This document shows, in pieces, positions 1 through 12,939 of a DNA stretch of 64,000 nucleotides. The DNA is from Abelmoschus esculentus (lineage: Eukaryota; Streptophyta; Magnoliopsida; Malvales; Malvaceae): contig JAUCBN010000034.1 of the NCBI GenBank assembly GCA_035048815.1, positions 8,534,737 through 8,598,736 of the forward strand, written 5' to 3'. The notes below the pieces were generated by a model. It saw only the letters and a program-made list of their open reading frames with translations. It had not been told where the DNA came from and did no database searches. How positions within the stretch are numbered: the stretch's first letter is position 1; every line of letters starts with the position of its first letter. Both the position numbers and the translations under genes were made by a program.

Positions 1-1086
1 GTTTTTGGTTATCCTATTTAGTTTGACGAATGCACCTACTGATTTCATGGATATGATAACCTGAGTTTTCCATGAGTTTTTGGATCAATTTGTGGTAGTG
101 TTTATCGATGATATTCTTGTGTACTATCATACTGAGGATGATCATGATAGGCAGTTAAGGTTTTTTTCCAGACCTTGTTGGTTAACCAGTTATATGCTAA
201 GTTGAGCAAGTGTGAGTTTTGGATAAAAGAGGTTACTTTTCTTGGTCAAGTAGTTTCGGCCAAAGGTATTAGAGTCAATCCGTAGAAAGTTGAGGTTGTT
301 GTGAGTTGGAAACCACCTAGGTCTATGATAGAGATACGTAGTTTTCTATGTTTGGTAGGATACTATCGAAGGTTTGTGGAGGATTTTGTTAGGATTGTAG
401 CACCTCTAACCAAGTTGTTGCAAAAAGATGTTAAGTTTGAGTGGACCAAAAAGAGATAAGAGGCTTTTGAGAAGCTTAAGGAGGCTTTGACGCAGGCTCC
501 GATCTTGGTTTCAGCCATAACTGGGAGAAGAGTTTACGGTGTATATTGATGCATCATATGTTGGTCTTGGTTGTGTTTTGATTCAGGAGGGAAGAGTGGT
601 AGCTTATGCATATCGTCAGTTGAAGGTGCATGAAAAAACTACCCCACGCATGATATAGAGTTAGCCGCGGTTGTGTTTGCTCTTAAGATACGAAGGTATT
701 ATCTTTATGGCGAGCGTTGTGTGGTTTATACTGATCATAAGAGTTTAAGGTATTTGATGTCTCAAAAAGATCTTAATCTTAGGCAACGTCGTTGGTTTGA
801 GTTGCTTAAGGATTATGATTTGACTATTGAGTACCATCCGAGTAAGTCTAATGTTGTTGCCAATGCTTTGAGTAGAAAAGTGGCAGTAGAGTTACGTTCT
901 ATGTTTGCTAGGCTGATTTTGTCAAAGGATGGAGGTTTGATAGCTGAGTTACAAGTTAAACCATCTTTTGTTGAGTTGATCAAGGAAAAAAATTATTGGA
1001 TGATGCTTTGGTTCCTATCGTTTAGGATAAGCTGAGGGTGGACCGACATAGTATAATTTCTGAAGAGATGGTGTTTTGTGTTTCAG
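1..1086 (+). pseudogene. Ty3/gypsy pol fragment (RT C-terminus to RNase H)
   Basis: Degenerate chromovirus-like polyprotein remnant spread over several frames. The RT catalytic box reads FIDDILVY at about 98-124, followed by the RT-RNase H connection. RNase H begins near 538 (YIDAS...GCVLIQ) and continues in the longest open stretch (673-1035) with TDHKSLRYLM and the terminal YHPSKSN...ANALSR. It breaks off about 60 residues later, in the linker before the integrase zinc finger (near DGVLCF). Stops and frameshifts at about 55, 455, 520 and 655 show it is dead. The 5' part lies outside the window. At about 1086 it abuts a leader belonging to an element on the opposite strand, so it is truncated by rearrangement and does not end in an LTR. 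Family level is certain; the Tekay/Del-like clade is an inference from the RNase H end. Confidence 0.93.
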
Positions 1087-1897
1087 ATATCACAACAACA
1101 AAAATAACCACAACATAAACTCGTCTTCACTTCATGATCTCTACAACTCCTCTATTATCAAGTTTTATCTTTCTTTTTGTTCCTATATCAAGCATAATAC
1201 AATAGAAAAACAATTTTAACATGCAAAAATATTTTTGCAAAACTTTGAGGCCAACACGAAGCAAGTTCTAAGTAGCTCAAGTACAATATAAAACAATTTC
1301 CTAGTAGTAGTTCGAGCAATAGGTAACCAGAATAAACCACAACAATATATACTCAAACATCACATAGCACAATCATCAACTATGATTAGAATCAAGAATA
1401 TATAGCCATGTAACAAGTGTATTTTAAATATTTTGCATTAAGCATCATATAAAAACATTCCAAAACTCATGCATTAATCAATGCAAATTCAAATTAGTTT
1501 CTAATGCTACACAACATATCAAGCCACAAATCTCATAGATTGCTTAACTCATAAATCATTTTCAAAGGAACTAACAAAATGTATGCATCATTTAAAATCT
1601 AATCATATTTCCATTCTTATGCATAAATTTCATATGCAAGACAACCTTAGAACATAGTAAAAACATCTCCATATAACTAATGTCATAATAGTGTAACAAG
1701 ATTCAATCATGCTTGCACAAACAACGTGCTTGTTAAACAAGGACCTAACTATTATGCCACAACATAACGAAATCACATATAGCAAACATCATGCAAAACA
1801 TAAAAGCATATTAAATAGCCACCATGCATAAAATCATATCATAATTAATCAAAACATCATAAAATGATTCGTAAACCTAGGCTCTGATACCAACAAA
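1087..1897 (-). mobile_element. Untranslated leader of gypsy element A
   Basis: AT-rich, ORF-free sequence just inside the LTR of element A. Read on the minus strand it starts at the primer-binding site (1880-1892) and is the normal place for a gypsy 5' leader. It stops abruptly at about 1086 where the plus-strand pol fragment begins. Gag and pol of A are therefore missing from this side. Confidence 0.7.
1880..1892 (-). other. Primer-binding site, initiator tRNA-Met
   Basis: The minus strand reads TGGTATCAGAGCC, the standard plant LTR-element PBS complementary to the 3' end of initiator tRNA-Met. It lies 5 bp inside the LTR end at 1898. This fixes the orientation of element A as minus and makes 1898-10591 its 5' LTR. 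Confidence 0.9.
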
Positions 1898-3449
1898 TGT
1901 AATACCCTTGACCCGGTCTAGAAAATATCCGACTCGAACGAGTTACACGGGGAATACCGAGGCTTATTCGGAGACTCGCCCCGATAAACAACCCTAAAAG
2001 TTTTTCTTTTTATCTTATTTAGATGCTTTATTTTGATCTTATATGTTCATACATAGATTATATTCAATTGCAGCGAAAATAGATAAGAAACGAGTCCTAA
2101 AACGTACAAATATACTTTAGGGACCAAAATATAATTTTCTAGAAATTTAGGAACTAAATATGAAATTAGCGTTTCTAATCTTTAATTAGGTTCATTACAT
2201 GTTTGAATCTCAAATTTCAATGCTCCAAAGGTTTCAAGACATTCTCTCTATGTAAATTCACCTAAAAACACTTTAAGCACATATTGAGGCATATTAGCGA
2301 GATGCAATTCAACCTAGTTAGTAACAGTATATTCAACATCAACAATCTTATAAACACATGGAAGAACCACCTCAATGTAATCAACATGATTTCTAGATAC
2401 ATTCCAACCTAAATAACCACATCATAGATTCAACTCATAAATAGTCATGCTTCATTCACATGTAGGGATATAAAGAATCAAACTTCAATATAACTTTATC
2501 ATAACTAAACGTATACCAATAGGCAATTCAAACCCAAGTCACAAAGCTAACATCAAATTTGTTGTCAATCCAATATATTTAAGCTTATAACTATTTCAAG
2601 TTTCAACGGCATACACAATATTCACTATATGATCAACCCATCCCCATTTCCTTCTCACTACTACTAATGTTATAAAGACATACTTGAGTTTTCACTTAGT
2701 AGTTACCTAGATCATTGTTTCTCTTTTTTTATGCCTCAATTTTATTTACTATACATTGCAAGGTAATTGAGAGGGTAAGCATAAGCTTAGTGAGTGAATA
2801 AAAACAAGTGTAAAAACACCTTGCAATGCAACCCATATTAAATTAATGTCACCAATTTAAAAACCAAATCATGCTCTATATGTAACCCCCTAATCCCGGC
2901 CTAGACGAAACCGAATCTAATAGATTACATGGGGAATACCGAACCAAACCCGCGAAGGTTCAACCCGACAAACAACCCTGAAATGTTATACTTTTTTTCC
3001 TTATATAAATGCATGATTAATTCCCTATGTGTGTCGATTTCATGCAGAACAAAATACAAAAGCAATCCAACATCAATTGAGCACTTGGCTAACACATGAG
3101 CAAGTTAAGGACAAATACGTGAATATTTTATATTCTAACGGAAAGGTAGGAATTCATTTTTATCTAAGTTTAATTAAACATACAAAGAGCATTCCTGGCT
3201 AATTTTAAATCCAAATGGAGCATTTTAATCTCACCGATTACATGCATCACCAATTAGGGACTAAGTTATAAAACTATTAATTTCTAAGGTCCAAAATCCA
3301 AATTGAGTTAACCAACTTGTAATTAAGTCAATTTCATGCTTATACGTGAAATTTCAATCTAAACTAGCCTTCATGACCCTCTCAAATGAACGTAGAAGAT
3401 TTCTGGGAAAAAAATGCAATTTCGGCAACTATCAACTCAAAATCATACC

Positions 3450-3665
3450 TGGTGTATCGATATAGCTGAGCCCTGTATCGAAACATTGACGTGGCATTAA
3501 CGATAATAACTGCCAAAAGACAGAGGTTTCGAAACAGCCTCTTGACTGTTTCAAAACTTCAGTGTCTAGTGAGGTTCAAGTATCGAAACTGAACCCCCTG
3601 GTTTCGAAACCTAGGCTTGTTTAACCTTAGGTATCGGTACCAGTCATAGCTGTATTGATACCCCT
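3450..3665. repeat. Palindrome cluster (GTATCGATA / GTTTCGAAAC) in LTR B
   Basis: About eight close variants of a 10-bp palindrome lie within roughly 215 bp, including GTATCGATAT, GTATCGAAAC, GGTTTCGAAACC and GGTATCGGTACC. The same type of cluster occurs in LTR D at 60220-60555. The matching position in LTRs A and C has no such cluster. Function unknown. Confidence 0.75.
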
Positions 3666-4368
3666 GTGCCTAGAAACATAAGATTAGATCTTTCAAGTAG
3701 ATTTAACTCATTCATGACAAAATCATAGATCACCATCAAATATATGCATAATTCTTATGCACCAAGGGCAACTTAGAAAACCATTTGAAGCCATTATAGA
3801 CCCCGTATCTCCTATAGGTATGCTTCCTAACTTTTTTACCATCTTCATAACCATAAAAGAACAAGCATACCTCAAGCAAACACAATAGCATACCAATCTA
3901 TCCAATCAACAAGGAAACATGTTTAGAGGTCACCTTTACAACCCTTTTGCTAATCCAAAATAACCTCTCCAAAGAAAACGTTTACACATTGCCAAGTCTT
4001 ATTCATTTTGTCAAATCATACCAAAAATGAGTATGGTTTCCCCCCTTGAACCACTTGCTCTAAATGTTGTCCTGAAAGCCTTTATTTCTCTGCAAGGATG
4101 AAAGGAGAGCTTAAGCAAAACATGCTTAGTGAGGTAGCTCTAAAAACAAGTTCATTAATGCAACATTTAAAACCAATTTAAAACCATAATACGTAACTTT
4201 TGCGCTAAGTTAAAACATGCTTAGACAAATCATGCTCATATACACACTCAAATCAACTCATGAATCATGCATATTGGCGTTTAAGTGATACCTTTTGTGA
4301 ACCTTAAGCTCACCAAATACACGGATTCCTTATACCACAATTAGAGACACTTGGTCTCAACATGCATC

Positions 4369-4503
4369 AGTTGGACACATAGTCACCCTTGTATACATGT
4401 TATCCCACTACGCATGGTTGGACACTATCTCACCCTTGTTTACATATAGGCAAGCACTACACGTATGGTTAGACACATAGTCACCCTTGTTTACGTGTAG
4501 GAA
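4369..4503. repeat. Degenerate tandem repeat in LTR B
   Basis: Three diverged units of about 60 bp share GGACAC(A)TAGTCACCCTTG followed by a TTTACATGTAGG-like end. They lie inside LTR B and have no coding sense. Confidence 0.6.
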
Positions 4504-7437
4504 ATATCAATATTTCATAATTTTTATAGTGCACTTTATCCTAATGACATATCATGTGTATTTGTAACTATAATTAATGTCACTAAACCAATATCATTTC
4601 GATCATGCATGATAACTTGTTGTTTCACAATGCATTCAAAACATGTCCATCAAAGGAACCAAAATCATGCTCAACAACTTATTCAACAGTAAGGCAAAAA
4701 AACACACCATGATCCAAATCTTTATCTTGCTTTCAAAAGTCATGAATACCATTTCTAAACCATGCATTTATAGCAACTAACACATGCATGCATCATTTCA
4801 AAATCTCATTTATGAATTCAAAACATTTCTATGAAAACATCTTCCACAAGGCTATTGCAATATAGTCAAAACATATGAAACGCTTCCAAAACCATAGAAA
4901 TCACTTACTCTTGAACTATAAAAATCTTTTACACTATTCCATAATTCCCAAAACAGAACCAAATGTTTGTGAACCATCTTAACCCAAATTCACTCACCGA
5001 CAAGCAAAACAAGACTTCACCGATGCTCCAACGTTAACGCCAATGTACCAGCCACTCAAGAGTCTTCTTGTACTTCCTCTACATCATAAAACAAAGCATA
5101 TACATGTTAAAATATGCTCAACACAGTAGCAACACTAAACCTCCACCAACTCCACCGAAAACCAAGCCAAAAAAAGCTAAAAACTAAGCCGAAACGTCTA
5201 AAAACTATAATTACAAGACTCATTTATTCCGGGATTAAAACTATATGAGATCATTACAAGACTCATTTAACCATACAAATAAGTATAATTTCATAGAAAA
5301 TCGTCCTAATTACAGTCTTAATAAAGATCCAATGTACTTTTCTTGAAAATCCTTTAAAACTCAAAAATCTTGAATTAAAACAAAAAATCAAGTTAAGATT
5401 AATGATTAGTAAGACAATAGCATGAGAATATCAAATAAAGAACCTTATAATTGAAGAGAAAACATAATATTACCTTTGAGATGCTTTTACCAAAATTGAC
5501 GTGAATTCTTCTCTTGATTTTTCTTGAAATTGACTTTGGATTTTGTAAAAAAAATTGAGAGGTTTTGATGAGGATGAAATTCTGATTAAAATGAGATGAA
5601 TCTTGATAAAAGTAGAGAAGAATTCATCAAATGCAATTGGGAAATCATGGAGAGAAAATTAGAGAGAAAATGATGGAAAATTGAGTGAAATCGGAAAATG
5701 TGATTAACCGTCAATTAAAAACCAATTTTGGTGAGAGATCTCTAATTAAAACATTTTGGGTTAATGGCCTCTAAGGATTCTAAGCTTTGGCTAACTTTTC
5801 AATTTAGTCACAAAACCCAATTTTTGAAAAAATTACAATTTTACCACTAATTTTTCAAATTTTATATTTTAGTCACTAAAATAGAAATTCCACTTAATTA
5901 AACCAAATTAAAACTTTATTAACCTTCCATTAGCTTTAGAACATTATTTGAACATTTTTAAAACTTTTCTAGAAATTTACTACTCACCTGATTAAAATAT
6001 TAATATTTTAATTACCTAGAATTAATGAATCGAAGAAATCTGATTCGACCCGAATCGAACCTCCCTAAACAACACTAAAACTTCTAGAACCAAATTCGGG
6101 ATGTTACACTATAAAATAATCACTCGTGGCGAACAATGCCACAAATAATAAAAATCAACAAATGTTTTATCATGTGGTGCTAAGCCACAAAACTGAAGGC
6201 TTACGTGCTTCACTTAGCAAGGCTTATAAAACGTTTAAACTCAATGTCAAACACTCGCAAAATCTGTTTGCAATAAAATCAGTAAAAACATTACACCTGT
6301 GTTTTCTCGTGTTGGTATTAGTGATCCGATTAGTCTTACCTCTAATTGTTGGGATAAACGGAAACTCGCATGCAGGCACAATGCTAAGACATGCCACGTA
6401 TGAGGCTAAACCGCCAACATGCCACATATGAGAGCTAAACTCATGTACACGATGGATTTCTCCAATCATGTTTCCCATCTTAGCTTCCGGGATAGGCTAT
6501 GCTTAAATGAAATACAACACATATACCACAATTCAAGCAATAACTTTAATGCATCACTAAGGAATTTACCCACGTATATGAATTTTATAATTATAGTGCA
6601 CTCACATCCTATCGATTGATCGATCGAATTTTCCCTATTAACATCATCTCAATATCCAACACAAAAAAACAATGCTCAAGTTTTAAGTCAAAAAAGTAAG
6701 TAATCCACATGCATCCCACTAACACATGCATCAAATACATAAACCGGTAAAACCACTTTTCTCATGTTTTAAAAACAAAACCTTAGGAGCATCATATGTA
6801 TATAAAAACCTTTGTAAAAACAACATATTATCATTGAAACAAATGTATATTCACATATGCACAAGTATAATAAAAGCATGACTAAACATTATAAAAATGA
6901 GGCACAATATGAGAACCTTTAAGAAAGCAATACTTTCTGAGTATAGAGAGTTTTTTTACGCCTTCCTTACACCCTAAAAACTTTTAAAAAAACATTTAAA
7001 ACCATGCCAAATTGGCAGCCCTCATAATCCACTCACCGATTTACCGAAACTTGCTTGATAATTCACCCAAAAACGCGATTCGGCTTTCCAATCAACTTCA
7101 AACTTGTTCTTCTATCTCTTGATCTGATTCAAGACACACCCAAATATCCCTCAAGTCGGACCAATACATGGTAACCCCTAAAAACACCATAAAACTTAAT
7201 CGAAACTCACCGAAAACCTCTCCAAACACCACCTAAACCTTAGATCCGGGATTAGATACTTAAAATTCATCTTAATTACATATAAACACTTCAAGATTCC
7301 TGTATTTAGGCATCAAAAGCATCCATGTAAAACCCTTGAACGAAAATCAAGAAAACAATGGAATTTTTATTAAGAAAACCTATTTTATTGATTCAAGACT
7401 TTAAAGATTGATGCAATAAGCCAAGCAAGAAGGAATT

Positions 7438-9992
7438 TGTAACCCCCTCGACCCAGTCTAGACGCCGCCCGAATCGAATGAGCTACACGGGGAATACCGA
7501 GGCTAATCTGGAGACTCGCCCCAATAAAAAACCCTAATTTTTTTATTTTTTCTAAATGCATTAATTAGATCCTAAATATTCATGCAAGGACTAAGTTCAT
7601 TTGCAGCGGAAATTAATAAGAAACGAGTCCTAATTTAATGAATCAAGTTTTAAGTACCTAATTGTAATTTTCCAGATAATTATGTTCAAAATGTGAAATT
7701 AAGGTTATCAATCCTTAATTAAGTATATTACATGTTTAAGTCTCAAATTTCAAATTAAAATAATATCTACTAGATGCATTTAATCACCTATAGAACATAA
7801 ACCACATATTTCAACAAGATTTCTAGATAAAAATCATCCTAGTTCCATGTTCTTAATATAAATTGAAAACAATATTCATCAAGGTAAACATACTTCAAAT
7901 TCATCATGGATTTCTTCATAAATACTTCAAAGCAAAATAATTTCATAAAGAATATCCAAATAAACATATCAAAAAGTGTTTCATTGCTCTCATCTACTTT
8001 AAGGTTCTTAATTGATTTCAAAACATACTTGAGCCTAAGAAAATATAAATAGTTACTCGACTTCCTTGCTTCCTTCTGGCACCTAATCACTTATTTCTCT
8101 GCATTGCAAGTAAAGGAGAGTGGTTAAGCAAAAGCTTAGTGAGTGACAATTTAAAAACATAAGTAAAACAACTTGCAATGCAGCCCATAAAAGCCGAAGT
8201 TTTATAAAAACATGTCATGTTCAACTCATAAAATAATCACATGGCTATCAATGCCAACAACATGAAAAACAACAAGTATCTATGACATAAACCTCACAAC
8301 CTTTTTCAAATACTTTTGAAAAACACATGCTCAATAAGCATTAATCAAGTCTTACATGTCAATCGCAACTCTTGATTGAAAACACTTTTCAATTAAGAAA
8401 AAATACTTGATTTTAACATTGTATTGGTATTAGTGAATCGTTTAGACTATCACTAAACGTTAGGATAAACGGAAACGGCAGACATGAGGCCAATCGCCAA
8501 CATGCCACATATGAGAGCCAACTGCCACTCATATCATGTGTGAAGGTCAATCGCCTAATCACACCCATGATGGAATAAAACCAATCATGAACACACCTTA
8601 GCTTCCGGGATAAGCAACACTTACATGTAATACAACACATATATCACAATGTAAGTATTAGCTCTAATGCATCACCAAGGCATTTATACACGTACGCATT
8701 TTAATTATACTGCACTCACATCCTATTGATCGATAAACTTATCCACATTTCAGCATCTTTAATACCAATACTAAAAGCAAAACACGATGCTCAAGTTTTA
8801 ACATAAAACATTGAATCACAACTCATGCTTCCCATCAATACTTGCATCAAGTTTAAAAACTAATAAGAACTCTTTTTATCAAATTTTGAAAACAAAACCA
8901 TGGGAGCTTCAAAACATTATAAAAAAAGTATCATGAGCATCTAATCACGTGCATAATCTCTTATGCACCATTAAAACACGAACATGACAAAACACATAGT
9001 AAAGAAAGGCGTAATAGGGGATTTTCAAGAGAGCAAAACTTAAGACACTTACTCCGGAGTATAGGGAGGTTTTTCACACCTTCCCTACACCCCAAACCTT
9101 TGAAAAACAGATTTAAAACACTGCCGAAGTAGCCCACTCTCAAAATCACTCACCAATTTACCAAAACTTGCTTGACAAGTCACCCGAAAACGCGATTCGG
9201 CTTTCCGATCTTCCTCAAACTTGTTCCTCTATCTCTTGACCTAATTCAAGCATCAAAAACAGAGGGTTTAGTTCATTATAACACACCCAAACATCCCTAA
9301 AGTCGGACCAATACATGGCAGCCTCTAAAAACACCATAAAACCTAACCGAAACTCACCAAAAACCTCTCCAAACACCCCCTAAACCTTATATCCGGGAAT
9401 AGATACTTAAAATCCATCTTAATTACATCTAAACACTTTAATATCCAGGAAGAGATTTTGAAGAAGAAAAATATAGGAAAATAAACCAACAAAATTTTAT
9501 TAAAAAGAATGGATATTACCTTGAAAATATGATGAAGATGCTTTCTTGGAGAAGAAGAAACCGAAATTTAAAGAAGGGATATTTTTAAAAACTAAATTTT
9601 TAGAGTTTGCATCAAAATTAGAGAATTTTAATTACTTAGGTTAAAACAAGTGATTAAATGTTGTTTATATAGGCTCTTGAGAGGTTTAGATCAACTAGGA
9701 TTAGGATTATATCAAATTACCTTAAAGATTCAAAGTTTTGGCTTAGTTTATAAAATTTTGCTCAAGTTTTCAATTTTTACAAAATAGTCACTAATTTTAA
9801 AAACTTAGGGATTCACGGCTAAATTTTCAAAATTGAGTTTACCTAAGACAAATATAAATCAATTAAGAATTTTAGAATATTTTCTGCAATTTATTTTGGT
9901 TAAAAATTACTTTTTTAAGTATTTAATACTGAACTAGGCTTAATCGACTAAACCGACCCACTAACTTCTAGGCCCAATTTTGGGGCGTTACA
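7438..9992 (-). mobile_element. Solo LTR C (giant gypsy LTR)
   Basis: Starts TGTAACCCCC, ends GGGGCGTTACA, 2,555 bp, with a perfect 5-bp TSD GAATT (7433-7437 and 9993-9997). It is homologous to host LTR A but diverged from it, so a relative of A inserted into A's own LTR. It holds no internal domain and no convincing ORF. Confidence 0.9.
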
Positions 9993-10591
9993 GAATTTCA
10001 TTAAAAAAATTTAGGTTTCATAGGTTTGAATGATTCTCACCTCCAAAATTGATCCAACCCCTTCCAAGTTTTAAAAACAAATAAAATCGAAGAAAAACGA
10101 AGAGATTTTAAAGAAGAAAAATTTAAAGAATTAACCAAAAGAATTTTTATTGAAAAGATTGGTGTTTACCTTTGAAAAGATGATGGATTGTCTTCCAAGA
10201 AGAGGATAATTCGAAATATCAAAAATATAGATTTTTAGGATTAATATTAAGTTATTTGGCTATTAATTAAAATTATGGCTTATGAGTTATTAAAATAGAC
10301 CCTTGGAAGTATTAGATCAATTAGGATTAGGATTGGATCAAAGCCCCTTAATGATTAAAAGTTTTGGCTTAATTTAAAAAATTGTCCTCATGTTTTCAAT
10401 TTTTTACAAAATTGAGTTGACCAAAGTAAAATATATATTAAATAAGGATTTTAGAATATTGTTCCGTAATTTATTTTGAATAAAAATAATTTTTTAAGTA
10501 TTTAATCCCGGACTAGGCTAAATCGACGAATCCGGTTCACTAAACTTCTAAAAGGGCCTCTAAACATCTAGGCCTATTTTTGTGCGTTACA

Positions 10592-11085
10592 TATATTTTT
10601 GCTTAGGTGAATTCCGATATCGGAAGACTTCTTTTCTTGTTTTGACGCACCCTGTCAAGATTTCATTGAGCTTTTCTTTTCATTTAAAACTCTCAAGTTG
10701 AGAGAAGCAAATCATAGCTTTCATTTCAAATCCAATAACATGAATGGGCTATGCTTAGATTATCTTGAGTAAAAAGGCATAAACCAGAAACTGAATGTTG
10801 AACCCATTTTTTTAACGATATTTTAGAATCATTGTATCTGATGTACAATTTATGAAGCTGATACATTTTGTATTCTCCATAAATCAGAAACAAGTTTCAA
10901 GATCTTGACATTTAAAATATTAAATTTTACATCCTTGAGAAACCTTAAATTTATTCTACATCTCGACATCTCAATCGACAAAACTTCCTTCTTCTTTGTT
11001 GGACCTTTGTTATGACTCCTCTTTTCTACACATCAATCAGAAACCTTTGTTACTTAATATCATTGCGTTAATATATTAACTAATT
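10592..11085. other. Unassigned AT-rich host sequence
   Basis: Lies between LTR A and the first ARF/tRNA-like repeat unit. I find no ORF, element end or known motif. It is probably old intergenic or intronic sequence. Confidence 0.4.
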
Positions 11086-11087
11086 CT

Positions 11088-11142
11088 ATAATAGTATAAT
11101 GGTTAAATTCTCTTTTTAATTCTCGAGTTCAAGTTTTGGCTG
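11088..11142 (+). repeat. tRNA-derived SINE-like repeat, copy 1
   Basis: An A-box-like ATAGTATAATGGTTAA is followed about 20 bp later by a B-box-like GAGTTCAAGTTTTGGC. The copy is degenerate and lies in the same orientation as the other members of the family in this window. Confidence 0.45.
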
Positions 11143-11299
11143 TGGAAAATAGTTTAGAAATTAAAAAATTATTTTTTCACGTTCAACATTATGATAGACG
11201 ATGATCATCATTTCAGAAATGAATCCATATATAATATTTGTGTTATTTGAAATATGCTACCAATGAACTCAATATGAATTTTGATGTTGTTTTATTTTT

Positions 11300-11392
11300 G
11301 TTTTCCAACAAACAAGATCTTTCCAATACAATGAATGCTATCGAGATAACAGATAATGATCTTGATCTTCATTTCCTCCTCCAGCAGTAAGG
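11300..11392 (+). pseudogene. ARF GTPase exon fragment, copy a
   Basis: In one frame the sequence reads close to the ADP-ribosylation-factor G4 region: (F)SNKQDLSNTMNAIEITDN, then a version of the LGLHSLRQR stretch, then a stop. NKQD is the G4 guanine-specificity motif of ARF/Ras-fold GTPases, and the residues after it are typical of ARF1. Only about 30 codons are recognisable. P-loop and switch exons are absent nearby. It is one of three ARF fragments in the window, each next to kinase fragments. Confidence 0.75.
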
Positions 11393-11837
11393 GTAAACCA
11401 AGAACCCAGTTTATTCAGGTATCTATTTTATTGACCCATGTCTTAGCCCGTTACATCAAGGTACCTACTATTCGGGTATTCATAAAATCCGGGTACCTTA
11501 ACCTTTATCACAATAAACATCGAGATGTGAATATGTCTTTATTTTTTAATTAATATGAGTGAAGAACACTAAAATTAAGTCCGATAATTATTTTAAAACA
11601 TTAGTCATCAATGTAATCACAATTTTAAATCTTTCTTGCATTTTCATTCATTCATGTTATAAATGAAAGTTATATGAAATAATTAATTATCTTATTATAA
11701 TAACTTGCCAAAAATAATTGCGATTATTTTCGGCGAAATCTATTTTAAAACCCATTTTCGTCAGTTTTCGGATTATAATATTTTGAAAATTTCGTTATAA
11801 ATACACATTTTCAATAGAACACAACATCGACGAAATC

Positions 11838-12075
11838 AACGACAAAAGCTTGCGTTCGGAAGATCAAACTGAAGAAATCAATAGGGAAATTCATTTCGAT
11901 TTGTTTTTCACTCAATAAAACACATCGTTATGACCAAACATGTCCAAAGTTCTTCAAATCTTAAGACCTAAAGACATGGATATGCATTCTACGAAAAAAA
12001 TCCATTTTTGTATGAATCTTCTAGTTGTCATAGTTTTGGAGTAAAGTCCTAAGTTAGTGATGAAAATTTTCAGAA
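11838..12075 (+). pseudogene. Cysteine-rich receptor-like kinase C-terminal fragment, copy a
   Basis: A decayed copy of the fragment at 45540-45790. The frame starting near 11838 has KSLRSEDQTEEIN, then a counterpart of the GLLCTQ...LRP(N/S)MSKVLQ segment, then a short tail. This pattern is kinase subdomain XI plus the C-terminal tail of CRK-type receptor kinases. Stops interrupt it (the CTQ is followed by a stop). No ATP-binding or catalytic-loop subdomains are found close by. Confidence 0.6.
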
Positions 12076-12156
12076 AAAATCTCAAATCAATGATAATTTG
12101 TAAATCCTTGAGAAAAATGATATATAAATATTGTTGCGATACCATAACATTGAATC

Positions 12157-12250
12157 TGTAGTAGCACAATGATTAAAGTTTTGATTTGAATTTTTAGGTT
12201 CAATTCTTAGCTTCGAAAATCTTTTTTAGTTTTGCAATTGAATTTTTTTT
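12157..12250 (+). repeat. tRNA-derived SINE-like repeat, copy 2
   Basis: A-box-like TAGTAGCACAATGATTAA at about 12160 and B-box-like AGGTTCAATTCTTAGC at 12196, followed by a T-rich tail. It matches the copy at 45880-45980 over its full length. Confidence 0.5.
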
Positions 12251-12424
12251 TCTTCTTCAAAGAATAGTATATTCAAACTCTTTATTATTTCCTACCCTCT
12301 TATTACTTGATTATATTTTTATAATTCTAGGTTTCTCTTATTTTCCTACCCTCTTATTACCCGCAATAACACAATGGTTAGAGTTCTTTTTCAATTTTTT
12401 AATTTTAGATTTTTGGGTTGAACT

Positions 12425-12475
12425 TGCTTCCAAATAGATGTATTTAGTTTTGAATTTCTTTTGGTTTAACTTGAG
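12425..12475 (+). pseudogene. Receptor-kinase subdomain IX fragment, copy a
   Basis: A short stretch reading (I)DVFSFEFLLV, matching the SDVFSFGVL(V/L)LE signature of plant receptor-like kinase subdomain IX. The paralogous place at 45285-45325 reads FATKIDVFSF and then a stop. It is too short to classify alone; the paired copy and the nearby C-terminal fragments support it. Confidence 0.5.
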
Positions 12476-12939
12476 CTTTATAATTAATCAATATTTTAAG
12501 GTAGAAGGATAAGGAGATATGCATATTAATGGTGGGCCCTCGATGCAACTGGTAAAACTATTAGCTTCTATAAGCTCAAGCTCTGAAATATGACCACCAT
12601 CCCAATCATCGTCGAGTTCATATATCGAACATGAAAAGTATGTTTTACGAATATACTTTAGCAACATCACACTGTTTAAAGGGATACTTCATGAAGCTTT
12701 AGTGTGTAGAATGCAAAATATTCTACAATCTTATCATTGTTGATACCCAATGATGATTCTCATTCAAGAAAAGAGTTCCTTATGATCACTTTTTTGTTGG
12801 TATTGTGGACATATACATATTTGTATTGTGTGATGGAGGCATAGGTTGTTGAATGAGGTATATATATCAAATCTAATAAGGAAGAGTCATTGAAATATTC
12901 TAACAGTCAACATATCCTTTTTTGTAGATGGATTGAGAT

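Larger units (their letters stand above)
2881..6108 (-). mobile_element. Solo LTR B (giant gypsy LTR)
   Basis: Starts TGTAACCCCC, ends GGGATGTTACA, 3,228 bp, flanked by a perfect 5-bp TSD CTATA (2876-2880 and 6109-6113). No PBS, polypurine tract or coding region adjoins either end, so this is a solo LTR left by LTR-LTR recombination. It resembles D (57009-60944) rather than A/C: both contain clusters of GTATCGATAC-like palindromes. The orientation is taken from similarity of its ends to A. Confidence 0.88.
1898..10591 (-). mobile_element. 5' LTR of gypsy element A, split by two nested solo LTRs
   Basis: The ends are TGTAATACCC at 1898 and GCGTTACA at 10591. Removing nested LTRs B (2881-6108) and C (7438-9992) and one TSD copy each leaves about 2.9 kb. 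That is close to the 2,555 bp of C, which is homologous to A along its length. For example, the A text straddling the B insertion (2860-2880 then 6114-6160) rejoins to match C at about 8205-8260. There is no credible ORF. It belongs to the giant-LTR gypsy type with TGTAAC(A/G)CCC ends. There is no TSD partner at 1898 because internal sequence follows. Confidence 0.85.

Noticed and set aside
1085..6620. Small ORFs at 3723-3905, 6126-6431 and 6419-6619 as genes.
   Set aside because: They lie within LTRs A and B, have no homology, and the one spanning 6126-6431 simply crosses LTR A text.
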